Source: Arthrobacter agilis (lineage in GTDB: Bacteria > Actinomycetota > Actinomycetes > Actinomycetales > Micrococcaceae). Taken from it: DNA of 64,000 bases. Below, one piece after another: positions 1-8,335 of the stretch (position 1 is the stretch's first letter; every line of letters starts with the position of its first letter). Location: NCBI RefSeq assembly GCF_002157505.1, contig NZ_NFSC01000030.1, positions 372,001 to 436,000 on the forward strand. Direction: 5' to 3'. The translations under genes were made by a program, and so were the position numbers. Below the pieces are notes generated by a model, which worked only from the letters and a program-made list of their open reading frames with translations, had not been told where the DNA came from and made no database searches.

Positions 1-1
1 A

Positions 2-484
2 CACGGACCCGAGGCCGTCGGGCGCCTCTACGAGCGACTCGGCACCCGGATCTTCGACACGCAGAAGGACGATTCCGACGGCGGCCACCGCGGGACTGCG
101 GACTTCCTGGTGCCGGTCCTCGCCGAGGCCGGACTGCCCGAACAGCTCGCGGACGCCCTGGAGGACTCCTCGCTCGACGCCGCCATCCAGGCGGAGACGG
201 ACGAGGCCCTGTCCCTGACGGGCAAGGACGTCGGCACGCCGATCATCCATTTCGAGCCACCGGAGGGTGTGGCCTTCTTCGGTCCCGTGATCAGCGGCCT
301 GCCCGAGCCCGACCAGGCGGTTGAACTCTGGGACCACGTGCTGGGCCTGGCGCGTTTCCCCGGTTTCGCAGAGCTCAAGAGGAGCCTGCGGGAACGCCCT
401 CAGCTGCGCAGCTTCGGCGTAGAGGAGGATGAGGCCGGGCTGCAGGAGGACTGGCACGGCGGGAGCCGCCGGACCAAGAAGTAG
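2..484 (+). CDS. Mycothiol-dependent nitroreductase, Rv2466c/DsbA-like family (3' part)
   Basis: The reading frame is open from the window edge, so the N-terminal half with the expected CPWC active site lies outside; 160 residues remain. The visible part matches the C-terminal half of the Rv2466c family, DsbA-fold enzymes that use mycothiol to reduce nitro-compounds and disulfides: GPEAVGRLYERLGTRI helix segment, the GTP cis-proline loop near residues 78-80 of the fragment, and GVAFFGPVIS before a final FAELKR helix. A charged tail of about 20 residues follows the usual family end. Mycothiol is restricted to Actinobacteria, which supports the taxonomic reading. The name is inferred from resemblance. 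Confidence 0.85.
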   Translation, partial: HGPEAVGRLYERLGTRIFDTQKDDSDGGHRGTADFLVPVLAEAGLPEQLADALEDSSLDAAIQAETDEALSLTGKDVGTPIIHFEPPEGVAFFGPVISGLPEPDQAVELWDHVLGLARFPGFAELKRSLRERPQLRSFGVEEDEAGLQEDWHGGSRRTKK

Positions 485-588
485 ATCTCCCGGCCCGATA
501 CAGCGCGCGGAATGGTACCTGTTACGGCAATTCGCTATACGACCGAAGTAGATTCCATCGGGGGACGTCAACGACGTACATTAGGCGA

Positions 589-1134
589 ATGAGCAATGAA
601 GCTTCTGCAGCGATCCTCGTCCCATTCGATCCGGACGGCGGGGACGACCAGCCTGCCGCAGCGCTCGAGTCGCTCATCTCGACGGTCGAGGCGGAAGTCG
701 CGGAGCTCCAGTTCACCCGCTTCACCAACGACGACGCCGTGGCACTCGGGCAGCTCCTCGTCCAGCTCGGCGTCAGCCGCGACCTGCCGATCGCGATCAG
801 CATCTGCAAGCCGAACCACATCCTCTTCCGCGCCGCGCTCGACGGCGCCACCCCCGACAACGACTACTGGCTTGATGCGAAGAGCCGCACGGCGGCCCGC
901 TACTTCGTGCCGTCGCTGCTCGTCGGCCTCCGTGCGCGCCGCAACGGTGGCCACGCCGAGGACAACCCGATGTTCGACACCTCGACGCATGCCGCCCATG
1001 GGGGCTCGTTCCCGCTGTACGTCCGGGGCGTGGGACCCGTGGCCACCGTGACGGTGTCCGGGCTGCCGCAGCTCGAGGACCACAAGCTCGTGGTCGAGGC
1101 CCTGCGCACCTTCCATGCGGCTGACGGGCTCTGA
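589..1134 (+). CDS. UPF0303 / heme-degrading-domain (GlcG-HbpS-like) protein
   Basis: This 181-residue protein fits the UPF0303 family (DUF336/HbpS-like fold, relatives of yeast YBR137W). Typical segments are the LGQLLVQLGVSRDLPIAISI core, the conserved DNDYWLDAK loop (about residues 90-98) and the glycine-rich GGSFPLYVRGVGPVATVTVSGL strand region near the C-terminus. It has no signal peptide or membrane segment, so it is probably cytosolic. The true biochemical role of the family is unsettled; heme binding is known only for distant relatives. It stands alone between the nitroreductase and the convergent C-N hydrolase gene, whose stop lies 45 bp away. Confidence 0.8.
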   Translation: MSNEASAAILVPFDPDGGDDQPAAALESLISTVEAEVAELQFTRFTNDDAVALGQLLVQLGVSRDLPIAISICKPNHILFRAALDGATPDNDYWLDAKSRTAARYFVPSLLVGLRARRNGGHAEDNPMFDTSTHAAHGGSFPLYVRGVGPVATVTVSGLPQLEDHKLVVEALRTFHAADGL

Positions 1135-1178
1135 CAGCGCACCCCACAGCCGCGTAAGCGCGGCGTCAGCGACTGCCG

Positions 1179-1958
1179 CTACACGCGACGCTGCATCGCC
1201 AGGGGAAACTGTCGGCGCGCGTCCGCGATCGCCCCAAGCTGCAGGTCCACGGTCAGGACGTCCGCCGCGGGGCCGCACGCGCCCAGCACCTCTCCGAGTG
1301 GCCCGGCCACGATGCTTCGGCCGATCGACACCGGCTCGGCCTGGGACACCCCCGCAACGAATACGCCGTTGTCCAGCGCACGCGCACGGAGCAGCACATC
1401 CCACTGGTCCGCCTTACCCGGTCCGGGCACCCACGACGACGGCGCCAGGACTACCTGCGCTCCCGCGTCCGCCAGCGCCCGGGCCACTCCCGGGAACCGC
1501 AGGTCGTAGCAGGTGAGCAGTCCGACCACGGTGCCGTCGAGGGGAAAGGTGACGGGCGCGACGTCGGGCGCCGGTTTGATGTGCCGGGACTCGTGGAAGC
1601 CCTGGCTGTCGAAGAGGTGCACCTTGCGGTAGGCCGCGATCAGGGACCCTGTGGGGTCCAGCGCGACGATGGTGTTGTAGGCGCGGTCGCGTTCCTCGGA
1701 GGTCTCGATCACCCCTGCCACCACCGTCACCGCGTGCCGCCGCGCCATCGCCGCCAGCGACCGGACCACGACGCCGTCGAGCGGTTCCGCGGCCGTGACG
1801 AACGAGCTGTCCACCCGGCTCTTCTCGTAGCTCGCGTACTCGGGGAAGACCACGAGGGTGGAACCGGCGTCGGCCGCAGTGGCAGCCACCTCCTCCATCC
1901 GGGCAAGGTTTGCTGCGGTGTCCGGGCCGGACGCGAGCTGCCCGAGGGTGATGCGCAT
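1179..1958 (-). CDS. Carbon-nitrogen hydrolase (nitrilase superfamily), short form
   Basis: A 259-residue nitrilase-superfamily amidohydrolase with the complete catalytic triad: Glu40 in VVFPEYASY, Lys112 in AYRKVHLFD and Cys150 in LLTCYDLRFP. Length and motifs fit the plain (omega-amidase/carbamoylase-like) branches. The ATG at 1958 gives the usual MRITLGQ family beginning; an AGGAGG lies immediately before it and overlaps the permease stop, so the spacing is unusually tight. The gene is last in a three-gene operon, 5 bp after the APC permease, with a second nitrilase-type gene upstream. The substrate cannot be read from sequence; an amide or carbamoyl compound imported by the neighbouring permease is the obvious guess. 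Confidence 0.85.
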   Translation of the reverse strand: MRITLGQLASGPDTAANLARMEEVAATAADAGSTLVVFPEYASYEKSRVDSSFVTAAEPLDGVVVRSLAAMARRHAVTVVAGVIETSEERDRAYNTIVALDPTGSLIAAYRKVHLFDSQGFHESRHIKPAPDVAPVTFPLDGTVVGLLTCYDLRFPGVARALADAGAQVVLAPSSWVPGPGKADQWDVLLRARALDNGVFVAGVSQAEPVSIGRSIVAGPLGEVLGACGPAADVLTVDLQLGAIADARRQFPLAMQRRV

Positions 1959-1963
1959 ACCTC

Positions 1964-3310
1964 CTATGAAACGACTTCCTTCTCCACCGACGCCAGTTCG
2001 GGCGGCGCCGAGCGGAAGCCACGTGTGATGACGGCGAGCACGACGATGCCGATTGCGAGCCAGACGAGGCCGAGCGTGATCGCCGTGGGGTCGAGCTGGG
2101 TGAGCAGGAAGGCGTCGACCAGGGCGCCGACGGCGGGGATCACCACGTAGGACAGGGGGTTCAGGCTCCGCCCCGTCCGCTTCTCGCGGAGGTAGTAGGC
2201 GATGACGGAGACATTGACGAGGGTGAACGCGGTGAAGGCGCCGAAGTTGATGAAGGAGGTGGACGTGGCGACGTCGAGGAAGACCGCCACGAGTCCCACG
2301 ATGCCGGTGATCACGAGGTTGACGACCGGCGTGCGGAACCGTTCGTGGAGGTAGCCGAACACCTTCCGCGGCAGCACGGCGTCGCGGCCCATCGCGTAGA
2401 GCAGTCGGGATGCGCTCGCCTGGGCGGCGAGGCCGGAGGCGAACTGCGCAACGACGAGGCCCGCGAGGAAGATCGCACCGAAGAGCTGGCCGCCGATCTG
2501 CAGGGCGATGTCGGAGGCGAGTGAGGCGGAGTCCTCGAAGGTCCCACCGGGGCGGATCAGCTGGGTCACGTAGGAGACGGACACGAAGATGGCACCGCCG
2601 ATCAACGCGATGAGCATGATGGCCCGCGGCATGGTCCTCTTCGGCTCCACGGTTTCCTCGGTGAGGGTCGTGACGGCGTCGAACCCGAGGAAGGAGTACG
2701 CGGCGATGGCCGCACCGGCAGCGATGGTACCGAGGCTCGCCGTCGGGTTGATGAAGGGTTCGGAGCTCACCAGCGCACCGGCACCCGACGTGCTGACGAG
2801 GGTCCCGATCGTCAGCGCCACGAAGATTCCGATGACGAGCAGCTGGAACGCCATCAGGAGGTAGTTCGCCTTCTCGGCGACCCGGATCCCGATGACGTTG
2901 AGCACGGTGGTCACGAGCACGAAGGCCAGGATCCACACCCAGATCGGCGTGCCGGGGAACTGCGCGGTGAGGTAGGACCCGCCGATGAGCCAGATGACCA
3001 TCGGCAGGAAGAGATAGTCGAGCAGGATGGCCCACCCGACGAGGAACCCGACGCGGGCGTCGATGGTCCGCCGCACGTACGTATAGGCGGAACCCGCCAC
3101 GGGGAACGCGACGGCCATGCGTCCGTAGCTGTGCGCAGTGAAGAGCATGGCGAGGAGCGCGAGGAGGTAGGCCGACGGCGACGCGCCGCCGGTCGCCTCG
3201 GCGATGACGCCGAAGATCGCCAGGACGATCAGGGGTGTGAGGTAGGCGAGCCCGAACAGGACGAGCGAGGGCAGCCGGAGGGTGCGGGTGAGCTGGGACG
3301 AGGTCTGCAT
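1964..3310 (-). CDS. APC-family amino acid/polyamine permease (PuuP-like)
   Basis: A 448-residue membrane protein of the APC superfamily with about 12 hydrophobic segments. The N-terminal LVLFGLAYLTPLIVLAIFGV helix, the AGSAYTYVRRTIDARVGFLVGW stretch of helices 3-4 and the FLGFDAVTTLTEETVEPKRTMPRAI loop are characteristic, and the overall pattern recalls PuuP-like importers. The ATG at 3310 puts the first helix about 20 residues in; the upstream gene ends 2 bp before, so the genes are likely translationally coupled. It sits between two C-N hydrolase genes, suggesting uptake of a nitrogenous substrate (amine, amide or carbamoyl derivative) that these hydrolyse. The exact substrate is inference. 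Confidence 0.85.
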   Translation of the reverse strand: MQTSSQLTRTLRLPSLVLFGLAYLTPLIVLAIFGVIAEATGGASPSAYLLALLAMLFTAHSYGRMAVAFPVAGSAYTYVRRTIDARVGFLVGWAILLDYLFLPMVIWLIGGSYLTAQFPGTPIWVWILAFVLVTTVLNVIGIRVAEKANYLLMAFQLLVIGIFVALTIGTLVSTSGAGALVSSEPFINPTASLGTIAAGAAIAAYSFLGFDAVTTLTEETVEPKRTMPRAIMLIALIGGAIFVSVSYVTQLIRPGGTFEDSASLASDIALQIGGQLFGAIFLAGLVVAQFASGLAAQASASRLLYAMGRDAVLPRKVFGYLHERFRTPVVNLVITGIVGLVAVFLDVATSTSFINFGAFTAFTLVNVSVIAYYLREKRTGRSLNPLSYVVIPAVGALVDAFLLTQLDPTAITLGLVWLAIGIVVLAVITRGFRSAPPELASVEKEVVS

Positions 3311-3312
3311 GG

Positions 3313-4197
3313 CTAGTCCTGACGGGCAGTGGACGCGGGGGTCCAGGTGGCGGGATCGATGCGGCCGGAGTACATCGGCAGCTCGATCGGGGTTTCGTGG
3401 GCGCGGAACTGGGACCACATGCGGTTCAGCCCGGCCGTGCCATGCGTGCGCACGTAGTCGATACGCGACAGGTCGAGAGAGGCCGCCATCATCCCGGCAC
3501 CGTCGTGGTCGATGGACTCGAGGACCGCGCCCTCCGGGTCGACGATGAGGCTCTGACCGCGCCCGGTGGGGCCGGCGCAGTTGACGCTGACGATGAACAC
3601 CTGATTCACGATGGCGTTGGCCCGGGCGAGAACCAGCTCGTGCTCGCGGTCCTCAGTGGTGGTCTTGACGACGTTGAGGATCACGTCCGCGCCGAGCCAG
3701 GCGAGCTGGCGGGTCACTTCGGGGAACCACGCGTCGTAGCAGATGGACAGCCCGGCGCGGCCGTAGCCCTCGAGGTCGACGGTGACGAAGGAGTCTCCGG
3801 GGTCGTACGGCTCGTAGGGACGCCAGGGAAAGATCTTCCGGTAGCTCGCCTCGAGCTCGCCCTGCGGGGAGAACACGAGCGCGGTATTGAACAGCTGCCC
3901 CTCGGGCCCGCGCTCGCAGACGCTTCCGGGCACCAGCCACACACCGAGGTCGCCGGCGAGCTGTGCGAGCTCCTGCACGAGGGGCCCATCGAGAGGCTGC
4001 GCCGATTCCTGGAGCGCTTCCGTGCGCGCCTGGTCGGGGTAGCCGTCACCGAACAGGTGTAGTTCGGGGTAGACGAGGAGTTGGGTTCCGGGATGCGCCG
4101 CGATGGCGTCGGAAGCCTGAGCGGCGAAGACCGAGAGCGGCTCACCGATCGCGATCGGTTCGGACTGGACTGCGAGGATCGGAAGGGGCTGTGACAT
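3313..4197 (-). CDS. Carbon-nitrogen hydrolase (nitrilase superfamily), long form
   Basis: A 294-residue member of the nitrilase superfamily with Glu45 (LVYPELHLFG), Lys121 (SYRKIFPWRP) and Cys153 (SICYDAWFPE) in the expected order. It differs clearly from the other C-N hydrolase of the operon, having an extra C-terminal stretch after the core, so the two are not a recent duplication. It is the first gene of the operon, reading away from the GntR regulator, with a good sigma70-like promoter in the 87-bp divergent gap. Activity on a carbamoyl, amide or nitrile group is known for the family; the substrate here is unknown. Confidence 0.85.
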   Translation of the reverse strand: MSQPLPILAVQSEPIAIGEPLSVFAAQASDAIAAHPGTQLLVYPELHLFGDGYPDQARTEALQESAQPLDGPLVQELAQLAGDLGVWLVPGSVCERGPEGQLFNTALVFSPQGELEASYRKIFPWRPYEPYDPGDSFVTVDLEGYGRAGLSICYDAWFPEVTRQLAWLGADVILNVVKTTTEDREHELVLARANAIVNQVFIVSVNCAGPTGRGQSLIVDPEGAVLESIDHDGAGMMAASLDLSRIDYVRTHGTAGLNRMWSQFRAHETPIELPMYSGRIDPATWTPASTARQD

Positions 4198-4231
4198 GGC
4201 GGCCTTGGCTTGCAGTGATGGGGCTCACGCA

Positions 4232-4259
4232 ATATTAGCTCACTTTGAACTATTATCAA
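4232..4259 (-). promoter_or_regulatory. Predicted promoter and possible GntR operator
   Basis: On the minus strand TTGATA (4259-4254) and TAATAT (4237-4232) are separated by 16 bp, close to a consensus vegetative promoter, and point at the hydrolase-permease-hydrolase operon. The same AT-rich patch contains the inverted repeat TTGA-7-TCAA (4245-4259) overlapping the -35 box, a plausible GntR site. Assignment is by pattern only. Confidence 0.5.
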
Positions 4260-4284
4260 GACGGAGCGACGGAAGGGGAAGAAC

Positions 4285-5028
4285 ATGACCGATGGATTGC
4301 GGGAACCGGTGGGCGCGGCACCGCCGTCCCCCGTGCCGCCTGCGCACGGGCGGCGCAGTGCGATCGACGCCGTCCGCGCCCGCATCGCCGCCTCCATCTC
4401 GCTCGGTCTTCTTCAGCCGGGCGAAAGACTGCCGGACCAGAACGACATCGCGCTGGGGCTCTCGGTGAGCCCGATGACGGCCCGGCGCGCAATGGCCAGC
4501 CTCGCAGAGGAGGGAATCGTGGTCCGGCGTCGGGGGCGTGACGGCGGCACCTTCGTCGCGGCCGATCCTCCCGCAGCCGCCATCGAGAGATTGTCCCTTG
4601 GATTGCCGGACGCCGCAGCCGTCCATGACCTCGTGGACCGGCGCCTCCTCGCCGAATGTGCTGTCACCCACTTCGCCGCCGTCGACGCGACGGAGGACGA
4701 ACTCGAGGCGCTGGAGGCACTCACTCAGCGCATGGCGACGGCCACCAACTGGTCCGAATACCACCAGGCCGATGATGAATTCCATCGGTCCGTCGCCGCC
4801 GCGTCGCACCTCGGTGCGGCTACCGCCGTGCATTCCGTAGCCTTGGCCGAGCTGTACGAGCACTTCGTCCCGTACCCCATCGATGCGCTTCACCGCGCCA
4901 ACGAGGACCACGTCGAACTGGTGGCTGCGCTGCGGAGGCGCGACGTCGTTCAAGCAGTCGCGATCGCCCACGCGCACGTGGACAGCCTGCACTCGACGAT
5001 GTTCATGGAACTCGCGCGTCGCGCGTAG
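4285..5028 (+). CDS. GntR-family transcriptional regulator (FCD-type)
   Basis: This 247-residue protein has a winged helix-turn-helix (about residues 30-92: LQPGERLPDQNDIALGLSVSPMTARRAMASLAEEGIVVRRRG) and an all-helical C-terminal ligand domain of the FCD type with spaced His/Asp residues (DDEFHRSVAAASH; a HAHVD near the end). A purine-rich GGAAGGGGA precedes the ATG. It is divergent from the hydrolase/permease operon across 87 bp, the classic arrangement for a local repressor whose effector is the substrate or a product of the pathway. The effector is unknown. Confidence 0.85.
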   Translation: MTDGLREPVGAAPPSPVPPAHGRRSAIDAVRARIAASISLGLLQPGERLPDQNDIALGLSVSPMTARRAMASLAEEGIVVRRRGRDGGTFVAADPPAAAIERLSLGLPDAAAVHDLVDRRLLAECAVTHFAAVDATEDELEALEALTQRMATATNWSEYHQADDEFHRSVAAASHLGAATAVHSVALAELYEHFVPYPIDALHRANEDHVELVAALRRRDVVQAVAIAHAHVDSLHSTMFMELARRA

Positions 5029-5107
5029 CTGCCGGCCGTCGGTCCGGCGCCGTCAGGGGATCATCGATCCGACCATCGCTGCGACGCCGTCGTCCGCGGA
5101 GACACGC

Positions 5108-5620
5108 TCAGGCTGCGATTCCACCCGCCTCCAGCCATGCAGCCGCCTGGCGCGCCAGGGCCTCGGGTGTCGCCGCGATGTCGAGGACGATCCCGGCCTC
5201 GTCCGGCCCGAGCGGTTCGAGCGTCTGCAGCTGGGACTGCAGGAGCGAGGCCGGCATGAAGTGTCCCGGCCGGGCCGCCAGGCGCTCCGCCAGCAGGTCC
5301 ACCATGCCGTGCAGGTGGACGAACCGCACATCCGGCGCGCCTCCGCGGATGGTGGTGCGGTACGCCCTCTTCAGCGCGCTGCACGCGATGACGAGCGACT
5401 CCGGACCGGCAGCCGCGAACCGGCGGCCGATCTCCTCGAGCCAGGGCTGCCGGTCGGCGTCGTCGAGCGGATTGCCGGCCGCCATCTTGTCCACGTTGCG
5501 CTGCGGGTGCAGCGAGTCGCCGTCGAGGAACGGCGCGCCGAGGTCCTCGGCGAGCAGCGCGCCCACGGTGCTCTTGCCGCAGCCCGAGACGCCCATCACC
5601 ACGATCTTCATGGTGTTCAC
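5108..5620 (-). CDS. gntK: Gluconokinase
   Basis: A 170-residue GntK-type kinase that phosphorylates gluconate to 6-phosphogluconate. The P-loop GVSGCGKST lies at residues 10-18, followed by [24 protein letters not shown], the family's substrate-binding hallmark, and [10 protein letters not shown]. The GTG at 5620 overlaps the manD stop as GTGA and was chosen for that; an ATG at 5611 would remove three residues. It ends the uxaC-uxuB-manD operon. This is odd, since the product of ManD is 2-keto-3-deoxygluconate (KDG), for which a KdgK-type kinase is expected. Either gluconate is co-metabolised or KDG kinase is encoded elsewhere. Confidence 0.9.
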   Translation of the reverse strand: MNTMKIVVMGVSGCGKSTVGALLAEDLGAPFLDGDSLHPQRNVDKMAAGNPLDDADRQPWLEEIGRRFAAAGPESLVIACSALKRAYRTTIRGGAPDVRFVHLHGMVDLLAERLAARPGHFMPASLLQSQLQTLEPLGPDEAGIVLDIAATPEALARQAAAWLEAGGIAA

Positions 5621-6846
5621 CAGTCGTGGACGGTGCCGTCGCTGAGACGGTTGTAGGGCAGGTAGGCCTGCTGGTAGGGGAAGGACGCGGCGGCTTCCTC
5701 ATTGAGTTCGACGCCGAGGCCCGGCTTGTCGCCGGGGTGCAGGTACCCGTCGGTGAAGGTCATGGACTGCTCGAACACCGTGTTGGTCTTCGCGCTGTGC
5801 TCCATATACTCCTGGATCCCGAAGTTGTGGATCGCCAAGCCCACGTGGGACTGCGCGGCGAGTCCCACGGGTGAGACGTCGGTTGGTCCGTGGAAGCCGG
5901 ACTTGATCTGGTACTGCGCGGCGTAGTCCATGACCTTCTTCAGCGGCGAGATCCCGCCGAAGTGCGTGGACGCGGCCCGCACGTAATCGATCAGCTGTTC
6001 CTTGATGAGGGTCTGGAAGTCGAAGACGGTGTTGAAGATCTCTCCGACGGCCAGCGGCGTGGTGGTGTGCTGGCGGACCAGGCGGAATGCCTCCTGGTTC
6101 TCCGCCGGAGTCACGTCCTCGAGCCAGAACAGGTCGTAGGGTTCCAGCGACTTGCCGAGCTTCGCGGCCTGGATCGGCGTCATGCGGTGGTGGCCGTCGT
6201 GCAGCAGGGGCAGGTCGGGGCCGAACTCGTTTCGGACGGCCTCGAACACGGTCGGCACGTGCCGCAGGTACGCCCGGGTGTCCCAGTCCTCCTCGGTGGG
6301 CTGGGCACCGCGGCCGGCGGGCTCGAAGTCGTAGCGCTCCCCCGTGGCCTGCGCCTGCGCCGCCACTCCGTACAGGGCCGTGATGCCCGGCACCGAGGAC
6401 TGCACGCGGATGGACTTGTAGCCCTCCTCGAGGTGCTGCCGGATCGAGTCGAACAGCTCCGGGATGTCCCGGCCGGAGGCGTGCCCGTAGGTCCGCAGCG
6501 CCGTCCGCGACGCACCGCCCAGCAGCTGGTAGACCGGCATGCCGGCGGCCTTGCCCTTGATGTCCCAGAGCGCCATGTCCACGGCGGCGATGGCGGCCAT
6601 GGTCACCGGGCCGCGCCGCCAGTAGGCGCTGCGGTAGAGGAACTGCCAGGTGTCCTCGATGCGGTGCGGATCCCGGTTGATCAACAGCTGGGTGACGTGG
6701 TCGTTCAGGTAGGACGCGACGGCCAGTTCCCGGCCGTTCAGGGTCGCGTCCCCAAGACCCGTGATCCCCTCGTCGGTGGTGATCTTCAGTGTCACGAAGT
6801 TCCGGCTCGGACTGGTCACGATGACCTCGGCGGCGATGATCTTCAC
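5617..6846 (-). CDS. manD: D-mannonate dehydratase, enolase superfamily (ManD/RspA)
   Basis: A 409-residue enolase-superfamily enzyme dehydrating D-mannonate to 2-keto-3-deoxygluconate. The metal ligands are in place: Asp217 (LLHDGHH), Glu243 (FWLEDVTP) and Glu269 (VGEIFNT). The [20 protein letters not shown] insert, [11 protein letters not shown] and the [31 protein letters not shown] region are typical of ManD/RspA. It follows uxuB after 55 bp and overlaps gntK by 4 bp, consistent with the third step of hexuronate breakdown. This ManD replaces the unrelated UxuA dehydratase of enteric bacteria. Some ManD-like proteins have low activity, so high-efficiency mannonate dehydration is inferred from context. 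Confidence 0.92.
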   Translation of the reverse strand: MKIIAAEVIVTSPSRNFVTLKITTDEGITGLGDATLNGRELAVASYLNDHVTQLLINRDPHRIEDTWQFLYRSAYWRRGPVTMAAIAAVDMALWDIKGKAAGMPVYQLLGGASRTALRTYGHASGRDIPELFDSIRQHLEEGYKSIRVQSSVPGITALYGVAAQAQATGERYDFEPAGRGAQPTEEDWDTRAYLRHVPTVFEAVRNEFGPDLPLLHDGHHRMTPIQAAKLGKSLEPYDLFWLEDVTPAENQEAFRLVRQHTTTPLAVGEIFNTVFDFQTLIKEQLIDYVRAASTHFGGISPLKKVMDYAAQYQIKSGFHGPTDVSPVGLAAQSHVGLAIHNFGIQEYMEHSAKTNTVFEQSMTFTDGYLHPGDKPGLGVELNEEAAASFPYQQAYLPYNRLSDGTVHDW

Positions 6847-6901
6847 GATGTTCCCTTCGAATGCATGGCACTGTGTGCCTGGTCGGTGGTGTGCGGGCCC
6901 A

Positions 6902-8335
6902 TCAGGCCCGCCAGGAAGTGCGGAGGCTGTGCACCAGGGCGACGACGTCGTCGTCCAACCGGTCGTCGAGAAACTGCACCAGCCCCGCCGTCACGTCATC
7001 CGCATCGCCCTCGAGGATGCGTGCGATGCCGTCGGCGGCAGCGTCGGAGACGGGCTTCCGTTCCGCCCTGTCCGTGAGCAGTTGATCGATCCAGGCGGCG
7101 ATGATCCGGGCCGAGGCACGTCCCGTGCGGCCGGCCTTTCGCTCGGCGAGCAGGACGGGAACGGCCCTCATGCGCAGCTTGCTCGAGCCCTCGGCCGCGA
7201 TCTGGGACAGCTGGTGCCGGATCCGGCTGTTGGCGAACCGCTCCTGCAGGGCCGCACGATAGCCCGACACGTCGAGCCCCGGTTCGGTGAGGTGGTGCGA
7301 GGCCTCGTCCCAGAAGTCCTCGAGCCAGGCCACACAGCGGGTATCCGCGACGGCGTCGGCCACGGTCTCGTGGCCGCGTAGCTGGCCGGCATAGGCCAGC
7401 AGCGAATGGGCTCCGTTGAGCAGCCATAGCTTCCGCTGCTCGAAGGGCTCGATCCGCTCCGGGAAGATGGCGCCCGCACGCTCCCACGCCGGGCGGCCGG
7501 CGGGGAACGCTCCGGAGAGGATCCAGTTGTGGAACGGTTCGGTGACCACCGGGGCCAGATCGCGGAAGCCGGTCGCCTCGGCGACGAGGTCGACGTCGGC
7601 CTCCGTGGTGCGCGGGGTGATCCTGTCGATCGACGAATCGACGAAGGAGACGTTGTCGGTGATCCACGCGGCGAGCTCCTCGGAGATCGGGCGGGCGAAA
7701 CCGAGGATGGTTTCCGCGGCCGCTGTGCCGTTGGAACTCAGGTTGTCGCAGGACACGACGGCGAGCGGACCGCCACCGGCACGGCGTCGGGCGTCGAAGC
7801 CGACCACCAGGCGTGCACCGGCCGTCGCCAGTTGCCCAGGCGGGTCTATCGGAGTCCCCGACGCGGCGCCGGCCCGTGCCTGCTGCCACGACCGGAGGAC
7901 CTCGAGGTCCTCCGCGACTGCGGACGAGTCGGAATCGAGCAGCCCGTCCGGGCCGAGGTGGTACGCGGGCTCCGTGATGGTCAGGGTCACGACGGCGGTC
8001 CCGGGTGCGGCGATCAGCCGGGCGAGCTCGCCGACGTCGCCGCCGTGGTGCGCCGCGCTGATGCTGCCGACCACCTCGAACCGGTCCCCCGCGTCATCGC
8101 GTTCGACGAGCGTGTAGAGGCCGTCCTGGGCGGCGAGGACCTCGGCGGCGGCGGGGCTCCGCCCCGTGAAGGCAGCGATGCCCCACTCATGATCGGGATC
8201 CGCCGCGGCCGTGTACCAGGCCTGGTGGGATCGGTGGAAGGCGCCGAGCCCGAGGTGCACCATGCGGACGGGTGCCGGATCGCCGGCATCCGTCGTCGTC
8301 CGCGTGAGGTCCGGGAGCCCGGTCAGGCTCCTCAT
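6902..8335 (-). CDS. uxuB: Fructuronate reductase (mannitol dehydrogenase family)
   Basis: A 477-residue polyol/hexuronate dehydrogenase that reduces D-fructuronate to D-mannonate with NADH. Seen are the N-terminal [16 protein letters not shown] nucleotide-binding motif, [25 protein letters not shown] and the catalytic [14 protein letters not shown] segment (Lys-x5-Asn-x2-His). The ATG at 8335 overlaps the uxaC stop as ATGA. Position between the glucuronate isomerase and mannonate dehydratase genes favours UxuB over a mannitol dehydrogenase. Confidence 0.92.
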   Translation of the reverse strand: MRSLTGLPDLTRTTTDAGDPAPVRMVHLGLGAFHRSHQAWYTAAADPDHEWGIAAFTGRSPAAAEVLAAQDGLYTLVERDDAGDRFEVVGSISAAHHGGDVGELARLIAAPGTAVVTLTITEPAYHLGPDGLLDSDSSAVAEDLEVLRSWQQARAGAASGTPIDPPGQLATAGARLVVGFDARRRAGGGPLAVVSCDNLSSNGTAAAETILGFARPISEELAAWITDNVSFVDSSIDRITPRTTEADVDLVAEATGFRDLAPVVTEPFHNWILSGAFPAGRPAWERAGAIFPERIEPFEQRKLWLLNGAHSLLAYAGQLRGHETVADAVADTRCVAWLEDFWDEASHHLTEPGLDVSGYRAALQERFANSRIRHQLSQIAAEGSSKLRMRAVPVLLAERKAGRTGRASARIIAAWIDQLLTDRAERKPVSDAAADGIARILEGDADDVTAGLVQFLDDRLDDDVVALVHSLRTSWRA

